Of a stretch of DNA of 64,000 nucleotides, positions 55,161 to 64,000 are shown piece by piece. A model generated the notes under the pieces. That model searched no databases, was not told the DNA's origin, and saw only the letters and a list, made by a program, of their open reading frames with translations. Origin of the DNA: Cercospora beticola (lineage: Eukaryota > Ascomycota > Dothideomycetes > Mycosphaerellales > Mycosphaerellaceae); the NCBI RefSeq assembly GCF_033473495.1, contig NC_088939.1, positions 2,728,001 to 2,792,000 of the forward strand, in the 5' to 3' direction. A program made the position numbers and the translations under genes. How positions within the stretch are numbered: the stretch's first letter is position 1; each line of letters begins with the position of its first letter.

Positions 55161-56997
55161 ATGCTCACCCAAAAGTTGGCTGTACGTCTTTGCATCACGC
55201 AACGAGGAGGCATTGATCATATGTTGATGGGTGTAATAGGCGTCGCCAGTCTTCCATTCCTTGCTCGGCGCGAATAGTTTCTTCCTCGCCAATGCCGCAT
55301 GGCAGTCTCGACCTTCGTACCTGGCACACCAAACGCGATCATTCTCACTTGCGCAACGCCTGCGGGACCAGCAGAATGCACAGCAATCCAAGACTTCAGC
55401 AGATGAGACGACTTCAAATGACGGCGCTGGCGTGGGGAGGGCTGTGCGCCAGCAGAAGTCCGCTCAGCTGAGTGAGAAAAAGAGCAGCGTGAGCGAGGCG
55501 ACCGGAGCAGACAGTACTGCAAAGGACAGTCCCATGCAAAGCCTGCCTCCGGGCTGGGAAGAGAATGCCGATTACAACATCAGCAATTTCTCAGACTTGC
55601 CGCATCGATTCTTCGGCTACAATCAACACATCAAGATCAATGAGGACTTCAAGGAATCGTTACGGCAAGTGCTATGGCAATTCCGGGCTCCTATACGATA
55701 CGCATTTGCGTACGGCTCTGGTGTTTTTGGACAGAAAGCCTCAGGCTCGAGCACAGGCAGCGAATCCCTCAGTCCACATCCCAACCCACCTAAGGCTGTC
55801 GAGGACTGGCAGAAAGGGGGTGCGAAGATTATCGATTTTATTTTTGGTGTGAGCCACACTCAGCACTGGCACAGCCTGAACTTGCAGCAAAACCCACATC
55901 ACTACTCTGGCCTAAAGCATATGCCGTATAGCTCAGCGCTGGTGTCTTGGATGCAAGATGGATGGGGAGCTGGGCTCTACTACAATCCATACATTACCGT
56001 CAACGGCATCATGATCAAGTATGGCGTGATTCATCTTGATACGCTGGCCAGGGACCTTACGGATTGGAATACACTCTATCTTGCAGGGCGACTACAGAAG
56101 CCCGTGAAGATTCTTCGCGACGACCCCAGAATTCGGTTGTCAAATCAGGTCAACCTCATCTCAGCATTACGAACAGCATTGCTCATGCTTCCGGAGACCT
56201 TCACTGAAAAGCAGCTGTACGAACGCATCACGAGTTTGTCCTACCTTGGGGACCCGCGTATGCATTCAATGATCGCTTCGGAAGCGCCGAACAAGGTCTC
56301 GAACATCGTAGGAGCTCAGCTTCCTGGATTTCGACAGCTGTATGTTCCATTGATTGATAACCTCCCCAATGTCAACTTCACAGATTCTCGAACACCAAGG
56401 GAGTACGGCTGGGAGAAAGAAGACGCCATCCGCCACACCGGTACCATCACCGAGTTGAAGGATGTTCTTGGTGGCGAAGATGGTTTGACATTGGCACAAG
56501 ATATGGATCCACAAAAACGTGGCAACATGGTCCGCCGCCTGCCTGCAGAGTTCCGCAAAAAGCTCTACTACCAATACATGAAAAAATTCCAGATTCCTGG
56601 GAGTGCTTTCGGGGACATCCTGAAATCGCAACAGGATGAAGATCCTTCTGGAGTGAAGCGGCGCGAAGGTGGTGACTTCGAGAAGAGAATAGCAGAGCAG
56701 CCAGATCTCCCTGAAGTCATGTCAACTTGTGTTCGCAAAACTGTAGCCTGGCCAGCGGCCATGCAGTCAGTGAAAGGCGTATTCACTTCTGGCTTGACGA
56801 GAAGCATTAAATACGTTGGCGAGAAGCGATCAAAAGGAAAGGCAAAGAAGGCTGCTGCTCCAAAGCCAGAGGCGAAGGAGGCGGACAATGAGAAAGAGGA
56901 TCAAAGCCCAGCTGCGAAAAAGAGAGAGGAGCTTCTGAAGGAAGAAGCGGAAGATGGTGAGAAGACAGGAAAGAAAAGTGAACAGGACGCCAGGTGA
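55161..56997 (+). CDS. TAM41: Mitochondrial CDP-diacylglycerol synthase (Tam41)
   Basis: Exon 1 (55161-55181, 7 codons) and exon 2 (55240-56997) flank a 58-nt intron (GTACGT...AATAG) and give 592 residues beginning MLTQKLAASPVFHSLLG. Without exon 1 the frame has only a TTG start. The N-terminus is rich in Arg/Ser/Ala, as in mitochondrial presequences. The nucleotidyltransferase motif F-A-Y-G-S-G-V-F and the K-I-I-D-F-I-F-G-V and W-H-S-L-N stretches match Tam41. It makes CDP-diacylglycerol from phosphatidate on the matrix side for cardiolipin synthesis. The acidic/lysine-rich C-terminal tail (about 530-592) is longer than in yeast. Confidence 0.93.
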
Positions 56998-58296
56998 TGT
57001 GTGCCTGAGCTGTGAATGGACGGTAATTCTAAGTTGCCCAATTACGGAAATGTAAAAACCGGCCTTCAACAATCTACGTCCAATGTGGCACACCACAATT
57101 CTCCTTCGGTCAAAACTAAGAGAATTTAATGAAGAATACAAGGGCCAGCTACACGCCAGTAACTATTTGCGTTACAACTGTTACACAGCTTATGCTGACA
57201 AACTTGGCATGCTCGTGTAGGCGATGTGAATTGCCTTCTGCTCGATGAGTCGTTCGTGAAAGTGGTGCAGCTAAAGAATGGCTGCATCTGGGTGGAGATG
57301 TGACGAAGCATGAGCTGAGTGCTGTGGTGGCTGCATCAGCAGGAACAGCTACTGCTGTGCTACAGGAATATTGTCGAGAGTCTGACACACGATGCATTCT
57401 GCAGGTGTTTTATTGGATCTGCAGGTGGTACAGCTACGAGAAGACCGCATTTCTGTGGAAGACGCGCCGTTCCAGTGTTTTGATGGTAACAAGGGTGCGG
57501 CGATAAGCTACGTGATTGGATGCGGCTAGACGGACGCTAGCTCAGGTACGTTTCGTTTCATTCACGCAGCTGTTTTTGACGTTACACAAGGATACACGTC
57601 GCCCACGAGGCTGTGTTTTGCCCAGCATCGAACACGTGGACACCGTAGGCAGCAGCTACGATCAAGAACTGACACTCAGCTCGCTTGCACAAGCAGCTGA
57701 AGGGATGCTGAAGCTGAAGCAACTGGCGCGAGGTGCAGGAACGCCTGGATGAACAACGAGGGAAAATTCTGCCTGAGATGTCAAGTTTCTGGCAGGGGCA
57801 TGATGGGCAAGTGCAGCAGAGGATGCCAACATCAATGGAAGCGGCCATGGTTTTTTCGATCACGTCTCCCTGGAAAGCAAGAGCGACTGCAGAGGCCTTC
57901 TGGACCAGCCGGGCAACGACTCCCACCCTGAGCGATCGCTCCCTTCAACATGACCATGACAAGACCTTAATTTATGCAACACAACTCCGCCACAGGCCAT
58001 TCCGTCATTAGATATGGCCGTGGAAACCTTGAAAATTTGCCGGAAGCAGGAAGACGAGACCTCCCGCGAGACAAGCTTGACCGGAATCCCACAGCACTGC
58101 GGGCGGACACGCGACCCCTTGCTATTTCGGGGGCGAGACGTCGGTAGCGGAAAGTGCTATCACCACGAGAAGCAAGGCAAATGAACGAACCGAGGAACTT
58201 CAATCATAAACCTCATCATTCGTCTCCTCGTACTGGAAATAATCGCTACTGGCTATCATCATGACTCCTCCCCAAAAACAGATTCATGGGTATAAT
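56998..58296. other. Gene-free region between convergent genes
   Basis: About 1.3 kb lies between the stops of TAM41 and the glycerate kinase gene, long for a convergent gap here. Frames of up to 114 codons are present but none has a domain or splice support. Confidence 0.55.
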
Positions 58297-59592
58297 TTAA
58301 TAACAAAACGTTCTGCTCCTCTTGAACGCCATAGCAGCTCCCGTTGGTGGAAGAGGGGACGGGGCTCTGAAACGCTTCAAACTCCAACCGACCATCACCA
58401 TGCGTGTGACACTCTCCGCAGCGTCAGTGAGCAGCCTTTCGGCCTCCTCAATGGCCACCTGGAGGGTGACAGGGGCTTGCAGGATACTGGCATACGCATC
58501 GATACCAGCCTCGTAGTTGCAGCTAGCGCCCTTGCCAACAGTGCCAGCGAGTGCGATGACTGGTACTCCTCGGGACTTGGCAATGCGAGCTACTTCTGCG
58601 GGAATCTTGCCCCGTGGCGTCTGCTCGTCGATGCCGCCCTCGGCAGTGATGACAACATCACAGTCCTTGACAAGACTGTTGATGTTCAAAAACTTGGTAA
58701 TAATGTCAAATCGTGGGTGCAGCTGGGCACCAATGAGCTGCAGACCAGCGCCCATTCCTCCGGAGGCGCCGCTTCCAGGAGCGTAGCTGATGTCCCTGCC
58801 GATTGCGTCGCTCACGACCGTGCCCACCCGGATCATGGCCATGTCAAGAAGCTCGACCTCGGTTGGAGTGGCTCCCTTCTGCGGCCCAAACACTCGTGCG
58901 ACACCTTTCGGTCCGCAGAGGACGTTGTGCCAGTTGCATGCCACATCAATGCTGCATTCCTGAAGTCTCGGGTGAAGGCCTGTCAAATCGACGGCTGCCA
59001 GGTCAGTCAACGATGCGCCGCCCTGAGCAGGTGGGATTTCTGTCCCCTTGGTGGTGAAGAAACGGGCTCCCAGTGCTTGTGCCATTCCGATGCCGCCGTC
59101 ACATGTACCGGAGTCTCCGCATCCCAGCAGGATGTTCATGGCGCCGTCATCGAGGGCTGCCTTGATGAGCTGTCCCACACCAAATGTCGTGGTGTAAAGG
59201 GGGTTGCGCTGGTCGCGTGGCACAATGCTCAGCCCAGCAGCGGCTGCCATTTCGACAACTGCTGTTGGGGTGGGTGTGTTTCCGAGAAAGCCGTAGTGGG
59301 ATGGTACGGTCTCACGCACTGGTCCTGTGACTTCCAAGAATCGGCGCTGACCTCCAGTGGTTGCCACAAGGGCTTCGGTGAAGCCCTCACCGCCATCGAC
59401 CATGGGAGCTTTCATGATCTTCGCGGTGGGAACAGCTCGGAGCACGCCAGCTTCGATGCAGTCCGCTACCTCGTTTGGACCAAGGCTCTCCTTGAAGCCG
59501 CTGGGACAAATGAGGATGCGAGGGCCATTCTCCGCGATCTGGTTGCCGAGCATAACACGCTCAGAGACAGCTGGAATGCTTTGGGCGCCCAT
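58297..59592 (-). CDS. Glycerate kinase, GarK/GlxK (class II) type
   Basis: The start chosen is the ATG 59592-59590 (MGAQSIPAVSERVM), giving 431 residues, the usual size. The open frame continues 71 residues upstream with a Gln/Ser-rich stretch, and an in-frame ATG at 59742 is an alternative. Family motifs in order are C-P-S-G-F-K-E-S-L, P-M-V-D-G-G-E-G-F, V-E-M-A-A-A-A-G-L, G-C-G-D-S-G-T-C-D-G-G-I-G-M, G-S-G-A-S-G-G-M-G-A-G-L and T-A-E-G-G-I-D-E-Q-T-P-R-G-K. The enzyme phosphorylates glycerate to 2-phosphoglycerate using ATP. The family is bacterial in origin and found in many fungi. Confidence 0.88.
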   Translation of the reverse strand: MGAQSIPAVSERVMLGNQIAENGPRILICPSGFKESLGPNEVADCIEAGVLRAVPTAKIMKAPMVDGGEGFTEALVATTGGQRRFLEVTGPVRETVPSHYGFLGNTPTPTAVVEMAAAAGLSIVPRDQRNPLYTTTFGVGQLIKAALDDGAMNILLGCGDSGTCDGGIGMAQALGARFFTTKGTEIPPAQGGASLTDLAAVDLTGLHPRLQECSIDVACNWHNVLCGPKGVARVFGPQKGATPTEVELLDMAMIRVGTVVSDAIGRDISYAPGSGASGGMGAGLQLIGAQLHPRFDIITKFLNINSLVKDCDVVITAEGGIDEQTPRGKIPAEVARIAKSRGVPVIALAGTVGKGASCNYEAGIDAYASILQAPVTLQVAIEEAERLLTDAAESVTRMVMVGWSLKRFRAPSPLPPTGAAMAFKRSRTFCY

Positions 59593-61492
59593 TTTTGCTG
59601 AGGATGAGGTTGAAGATTGTTGTTGTGGTTGCTGATACTGAGTTCGACAGTTCGACTTTGCGTTGCTGTAAGCGACAGTGAAAGCGTCAACGAATGTTGT
59701 TGGAAGCGAAGGTTGGTTGTCGAGCTGTCGTGTGATGATCATGTTGAAGAGGTAAATCGCCTGTCTTATGTATTCACAACTCTCACGATACAACAATAGG
59801 ATCACGAAGCAGATATTTGCACAGCCTTAGGAGCCTGCCTCTTTGCGCATGGTCGCCAATTTGAAGACGAAGACCCGAGTGACGCAGCACTCACACGCCG
59901 AAGCCATTGGTAATCCCACTTTCTTTCTGGCTATGATGCAGATCCTGGATCTGCAAATAGCAGCCCATATGCTGGTGAATGGTACAAATGAGGCGCTACA
60001 AGCTGACATCACTTCAGAATAGCTCTCCGTGCAGCAGACCGGCTCACGTGAGTCAAGCTAGAATTCGTCTCAGAATGCACTATCTTGCTTCGCCCGCCAG
60101 TCCGAGCGGAACAGGAAAGCAAGCACACGACAACGCGACAGCTTGTGGTGGCTTGTAAGTTTCCCTAATCGAACACTATATTCAGGATACCAAATGACAA
60201 GCCGTAAACGAAGATGCAGTTGTGGGTCACCCAAGAAAAGAAGCGAGAACCGATCGGTGTGTATGGTGAGCATGAGGCACGGTATGACAATTCCAGGCAG
60301 GCTGAGTGAAGTCGTCAAGGAGTTGGCATGTCTTGTGCAACCCCTGTGGCGCCCTGAAGTGTCTCAAGAGATGCTGGGTGACGCTTTAGAAGCCGGCCGA
60401 CAACGGAAAGAACAAGAGAGTTGCACTTGGGCGCTACGCCTCGAAGCCCAAATGCTCGAGAAAGATCGACACGCGCGAGCCACCACGTGTAGAATGGAAG
60501 TATGATCTGACAACACGCCTCGGACATCCGTCAGGATCTGACGAATTGGCGACCGCCAGAACATTGTGCAGGTCACTGAATGGACCAGTTGACGCTGTCG
60601 CAGAAAAGTTTGTAATGAACTTGCTGTGCTTGGAAGAGGTGAGGTGTCTTGGTTTCTCTTAGCACTTGGCTATATCTTCCGGATTAGGAAAGGCGCCATA
60701 GTCACTGGAGGCGCTCAGCCACCTACGCGCACGCACACGCACCTCGCTGTTCACTCCGTTCAGCTGGTCAGGGACGCAGCGGTGAGCATCCAGATGCACA
60801 AGATGCATTGCCGACATAATTCACATATGTGCATCTTACGCTGCGCGTCTGGCAGCTTTTAACGTGCTATTTGCAGGGCAAATGACTGTTTTAGATGGTC
60901 TCGTCTCGCAGCACGTTGATCGTGCTTGCACAACCTCTTGTGCCCTACAAGCGATGTCCCAAGGCCAGCTTCTGAACTTGGAATCATTTTGCTGGCCACG
61001 TCCAAGACCACAAGACGTGGGACAAGGACCGCTCGTGCAGGGCTTGGAAGATTCTCTGCTGTCGATCACTTTGCGCCACACTCCAAATATCAAAGCGGGA
61101 TCTGGCATGGCAACTCTTGGCTCAGGGCACAACTGGAGACTTCCTTGAGATTCCCGGTTGAGCCTGCAGAGTGCCTCAGTAGCCCAAAATTGTACATCAA
61201 GGTTTAGTTTTGGGCGCAGTAGATGCATACTGACGTCGGCTCGGAGCCGAAAGGTTCGTGGTTAGAGGAAGATGGAATCCGGAAACCGACTGTAATAGTG
61301 TCAGTGCTCACACGAGGCACTGCCTACATTGGCATCACTGCTGCGGCTCCCTGTACCACCCTCCGCTGCGTTGGGTGGTTTCGCAACTAACAGCTCATAT
61401 CTACTTGATTGTGCCTGGCAATTGTGCAAGGCCCCCAACACCAACTTCCATACATTCGCTTTAGCTGCATTTGTGCCTGTTTCATCGTTGAC
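59593..61492. other. Gene-free region, 1.9 kb
   Basis: This is the divergent interval between the glycerate kinase (minus) and MFS transporter (plus). A plus frame with an ATG at 60194 (to 60505, 103 codons) has an amphipathic helical second half but no domain or intron and is not called. Low-complexity ACGC-rich bases occur near 60725-60745. Confidence 0.55.
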
Positions 61493-63674
61493 ATGGCTCA
61501 CCAAGACGATGCCCGAGGCATCCACGTGCCTTTGCATGAGGAGGAGGAAGAGAGGTCCCGGTCTCCTTCTCTTGCAGAAGACGCTTCGGGCCACTCCAGC
61601 GAGAACTACGACCAATTCGAAGAATACTTACCAGAGATGTTCTTCCCTGAGGAAATTGATGCCGACGACATTATCCGCAACAGCACCGTCGAGTCGTACT
61701 ACAGTGACGACGAAACTGACGATGGCTCGTCTCTCACCCTTTTCCATGCGGGTTACAACTCGTACAACCCTTACAGCTCGAACTGGGAACAGCAGATGGA
61801 AGAAGCAGTACCAATCCCACCTCGTGTGCCAATATCAAGACGCCCAGTTCCGAGCCGAGCATTCCCAAGCCGCGCGCCAACTATGGAGAAGCTGGACAGT
61901 GTTCCAGAAGATCCTAACCTCGTGACATGGGATAAGGACGACCCAGCGAACCCTCAGTAAGATCTTACTTATATGTTAAGCTTCAGAGAACGAAAGGCTA
62001 ACAAGATCCTAGCAACTGGCCAGCATATCGAAGATGGACATCGACAGTCCTCATTGCCATGTACGCCTTCATTGCACCCATGGCATCAACCATGGTCGCA
62101 CCAGCCTTGGACACGCTCAAAGACGAGTTCGATTTGACTTCAAGCGTGGAAGAGTTTCTCATCATGTCCATCTTCTTGCTTGCGTTCGCGATCGGACCGT
62201 TTCTGTGGGGACCTCTTTCTGAGGTCTTCGGTCGAGTTCGTGTCATTCAAGGCGCGAACATGATCTTCTTGCTCTTCAACACGGTTTGTGGATTTGCGAA
62301 GACCAAGGAGCAGATGATGGCTTTTCGATTCCTTGCAGGTATTGGTGGAAGTGCGCCCCAAGCAGTGAGTCCATTACGCTTCATGCGAGGTGAGCTCTGC
62401 TGACAAGATACAGGTTGGTGGCGGAATCCTGAGCGACTGCTTCAAAGCTGGAGAGCGAGGTCTGGCAACAGCGATCTACAGCTTGATGCCTTTCCTCTCT
62501 CCTGCAGTAGCACCAATTATGGGTGGTTACATGACACAATACATTAGCTGGCGCTGGGTGTTCTGGACCACAAGCATATTCGATGCGGCGGTTCAGATCG
62601 CTTGTGTTATCCTGCTCAGAGAGACGCATCATCCTACGATCCTCGCCAACAAAGTCAAGAAGCTGAAGGCAGCTACTGGCAACCAAGATCTTCATACAAA
62701 ATGGCAGGGGCCCGAGCATACCATGAAGAAGAAGCTCATGAAGAGCTGCGTTCGTCCTTGGATCATGTTGACCACACAGCCAGCACTCCAGGCAATGGCA
62801 TTGTTCCGAGGTTACCAGTACGGTCTCATGTACCTCGTATTCGCCACGTTCCCAATGGTCTTTGAGGGTTCCTACAACCAAGATGTCGGCCGAGCATCGC
62901 TGAACTACCTCTCACTGGGCGTAGGTTTCATCATCGGTCTTCAAATTTCTGGCAGGATGCAAGATAAGATCTACACCTGGTGCAAAGTCCACGAAGTCGA
63001 CCCATCGTCGCTGCGAAATACGTGGCAGTCCTGGAAGCTCTTTCGGAATGGCAATTCGAAGCAAGAGAAGGGCAGTCTGTTGCCACAACCGAACGGATCA
63101 CCCACTGATCCCGCGAACCCGCGACACTCCATTCCGAGAAAGCCTTTGCCTCAGCGTATGAGCACACTGAGGCGCCGAGGAACCAACAAGTCCCTTGTCG
63201 ACCCTACCAAGGGCCTGCCAGAGTACCGACTGCCACTTGTTCTGCCCTTCTCGATGCTCATCCCTATTGGTAAGTTATCCATATTCTGAATCTCCCAACA
63301 TGCCCTAACATGCCTTCCCAGGCCTCTTCATTTATGGCTGGAGCGCGCACTATAAAGTGCACTGGTTCGTTCCGAACTTGGGCACCTGTATCTTCTCAAT
63401 CGGTCTAATTGTCTGTTTCAACTGCGCTCAAGGCTACGTGGTGGACACATACACCACCTACGCGGCTTCAGCGACTGGTGCAGCAGCTTTCGTACGGACC
63501 ATGGCTGGTTTCAGCTTCCCGCTCTTTGCGCCTCGCATGTACCAAGTCCTTGGAGTTGGTTGGACGAACAGTACTTTGGCCTTCATCAGCATGACTTTGG
63601 GACTTGTTGCGCCTGTACTTTTGTGGAGATACGGTATGTGGCTCCGAAGCAAGAGCACATACTGTATTGGATGA
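61493..63674 (+). CDS. MFS multidrug/polyamine-type transporter with long acidic N-terminus, four exons
   Basis: Exons 61493-61956, 62013-62364, 62414-63269 and 63322-63674 join to 2025 nt, giving 674 residues with all phases consistent (introns 56, 49 and 52 nt). The first about 150 residues are acidic and disordered. The D-P-A-N-P-H-N-W-P motif follows, spanning the first splice junction, then 12 membrane helices. The motif A-like G-P-L-S-E-V-F-G-R after TM2 and P-I-M-G-G-Y in the TM5 region are drug:H+ antiporter (DHA1) hallmarks. A cytosolic loop of about 90 residues with basic Ser/Pro-rich sequence lies between TM6 and TM7. The substrate is unknown. No cluster partner is adjacent. Confidence 0.9.
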
Positions 63675-64000
63675 TTGTAATTTTTATGGTTGGCATTGTT
63701 AGCGTTCAGCATGTTAGATTTGGCGAGAGATACCCATTATTATGCGAAATTTCGAGTTTGATACATGACCTTCCCGCATCTCGGTCCTTTCAGCTCTCCT
63801 CTAGCAGCCCTGTCATCTACCGCCCAACAGCATCGTTTCTGCAAGTTGCTTCTCCGACCCAGGACAGGGGTATGGCCTTGATACAACTGCATCCGGCGTG
63901 ATGACTGTGCATTGGAAGCTGTTCTTGTCTGCCAAGTCGGGGCCATGTGGACGCACGGCGTCCAGTCGGTGAAGCCTCACCGCTGCACACGAAGCTGTAG
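63675..64000. other. 3' flank of the MFS gene to window end
   Basis: This holds the probable 3' UTR of the transporter. Overlapping short frames run to the edge with no recognisable features. Confidence 0.6.

Noticed and set aside
60194..60505. 103-codon frame in the gene-free region upstream of the MFS gene
   Set aside because: Helical-looking composition only, with no recognised domain or supporting intron. It could be a decayed gene but cannot be supported.
48089..63674. A secondary-metabolite cluster containing the P450 and MFS genes
   Set aside because: No polyketide, peptide or terpene synthase lies between them, and the intervening genes are housekeeping (ERV25, BIR1, TAM41, glycerate kinase).

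Overview
This window is nuclear DNA of a filamentous ascomycete (Pezizomycotina). The genes carry short introns (about 48 to 110 nt, mostly 50 to 75) with GTRNGT-like donors. There are fungus-specific genes, including the conidiation regulator wetA, and the GC content is even and moderate. From the overall gene style I infer a dothideomycete, possibly Mycosphaerella-like, but I have no marker search to prove it. Coding sequences were rebuilt by joining exons so that reading phase, splice sites and family conservation agree. I saw no virus, CRISPR array or intact transposon. Almost everything is a single-copy chromosomal gene on either strand.

Layout. 0-10 kb: the 3' end of a proline/serine-rich (Fic1/Inn1-like) protein, a small conserved fungal protein, a membrane-anchored aspartic-protease-like protein lacking a catalytic Asp, and a 1280-residue GPI-anchored, repeat-containing surface protein. 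10.5-18.3 kb: a Ccc2-type copper P-type ATPase broken by a 4-bp duplication, a histidine phosphatase (SHB17-like), a MOSC/mARC-like protein, the NEDD8-conjugating enzyme UBC12 and a small membrane protein. 18.7-25.2 kb: an Osh3-type oxysterol-binding protein, a small hypothetical protein and a GRGGAGN-repeat (DUF3602/Par32-like) protein. 25.2-27.2 kb is gene-empty and holds one striking hairpin.

27-38 kb: dynactin Arp1, a DUF4267 membrane protein, a peroxisomal dienoyl-CoA isomerase, a small hypothetical gene, a DUF7726-like protein, a divergent pair (EEF1A-KMT4-like methyltransferase and PLD-like protein) and a five-exon Na+/H+ antiporter. 38-45 kb: a DUF7053 protein just upstream of wetA, a small secreted DUF5648-like protein and an F-box protein. 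45-52 kb: a fungal-specific gene interrupted by an in-frame TAA, a CYP65-like P450 and the p24 cargo receptor Erv25. 52-64 kb: a divergent pair (survivin-like Bir1 and mitochondrial CDP-DAG synthase Tam41), a class II glycerate kinase and a four-exon MFS transporter with a long acidic N-terminus.

Most genes are independent housekeeping or accessory genes. I see no biosynthetic cluster: the lone P450 and lone MFS transporter lie 12 kb apart with no backbone synthase. The most notable points are the two disrupted genes (4-bp TCCA duplication in the copper ATPase; in-frame stop at 46023), the conserved pseudoprotease with a cytosolic tail, the seven-repeat surface protein, the secreted DUF5648-like effector candidate and the perfect-looking intergenic hairpin.
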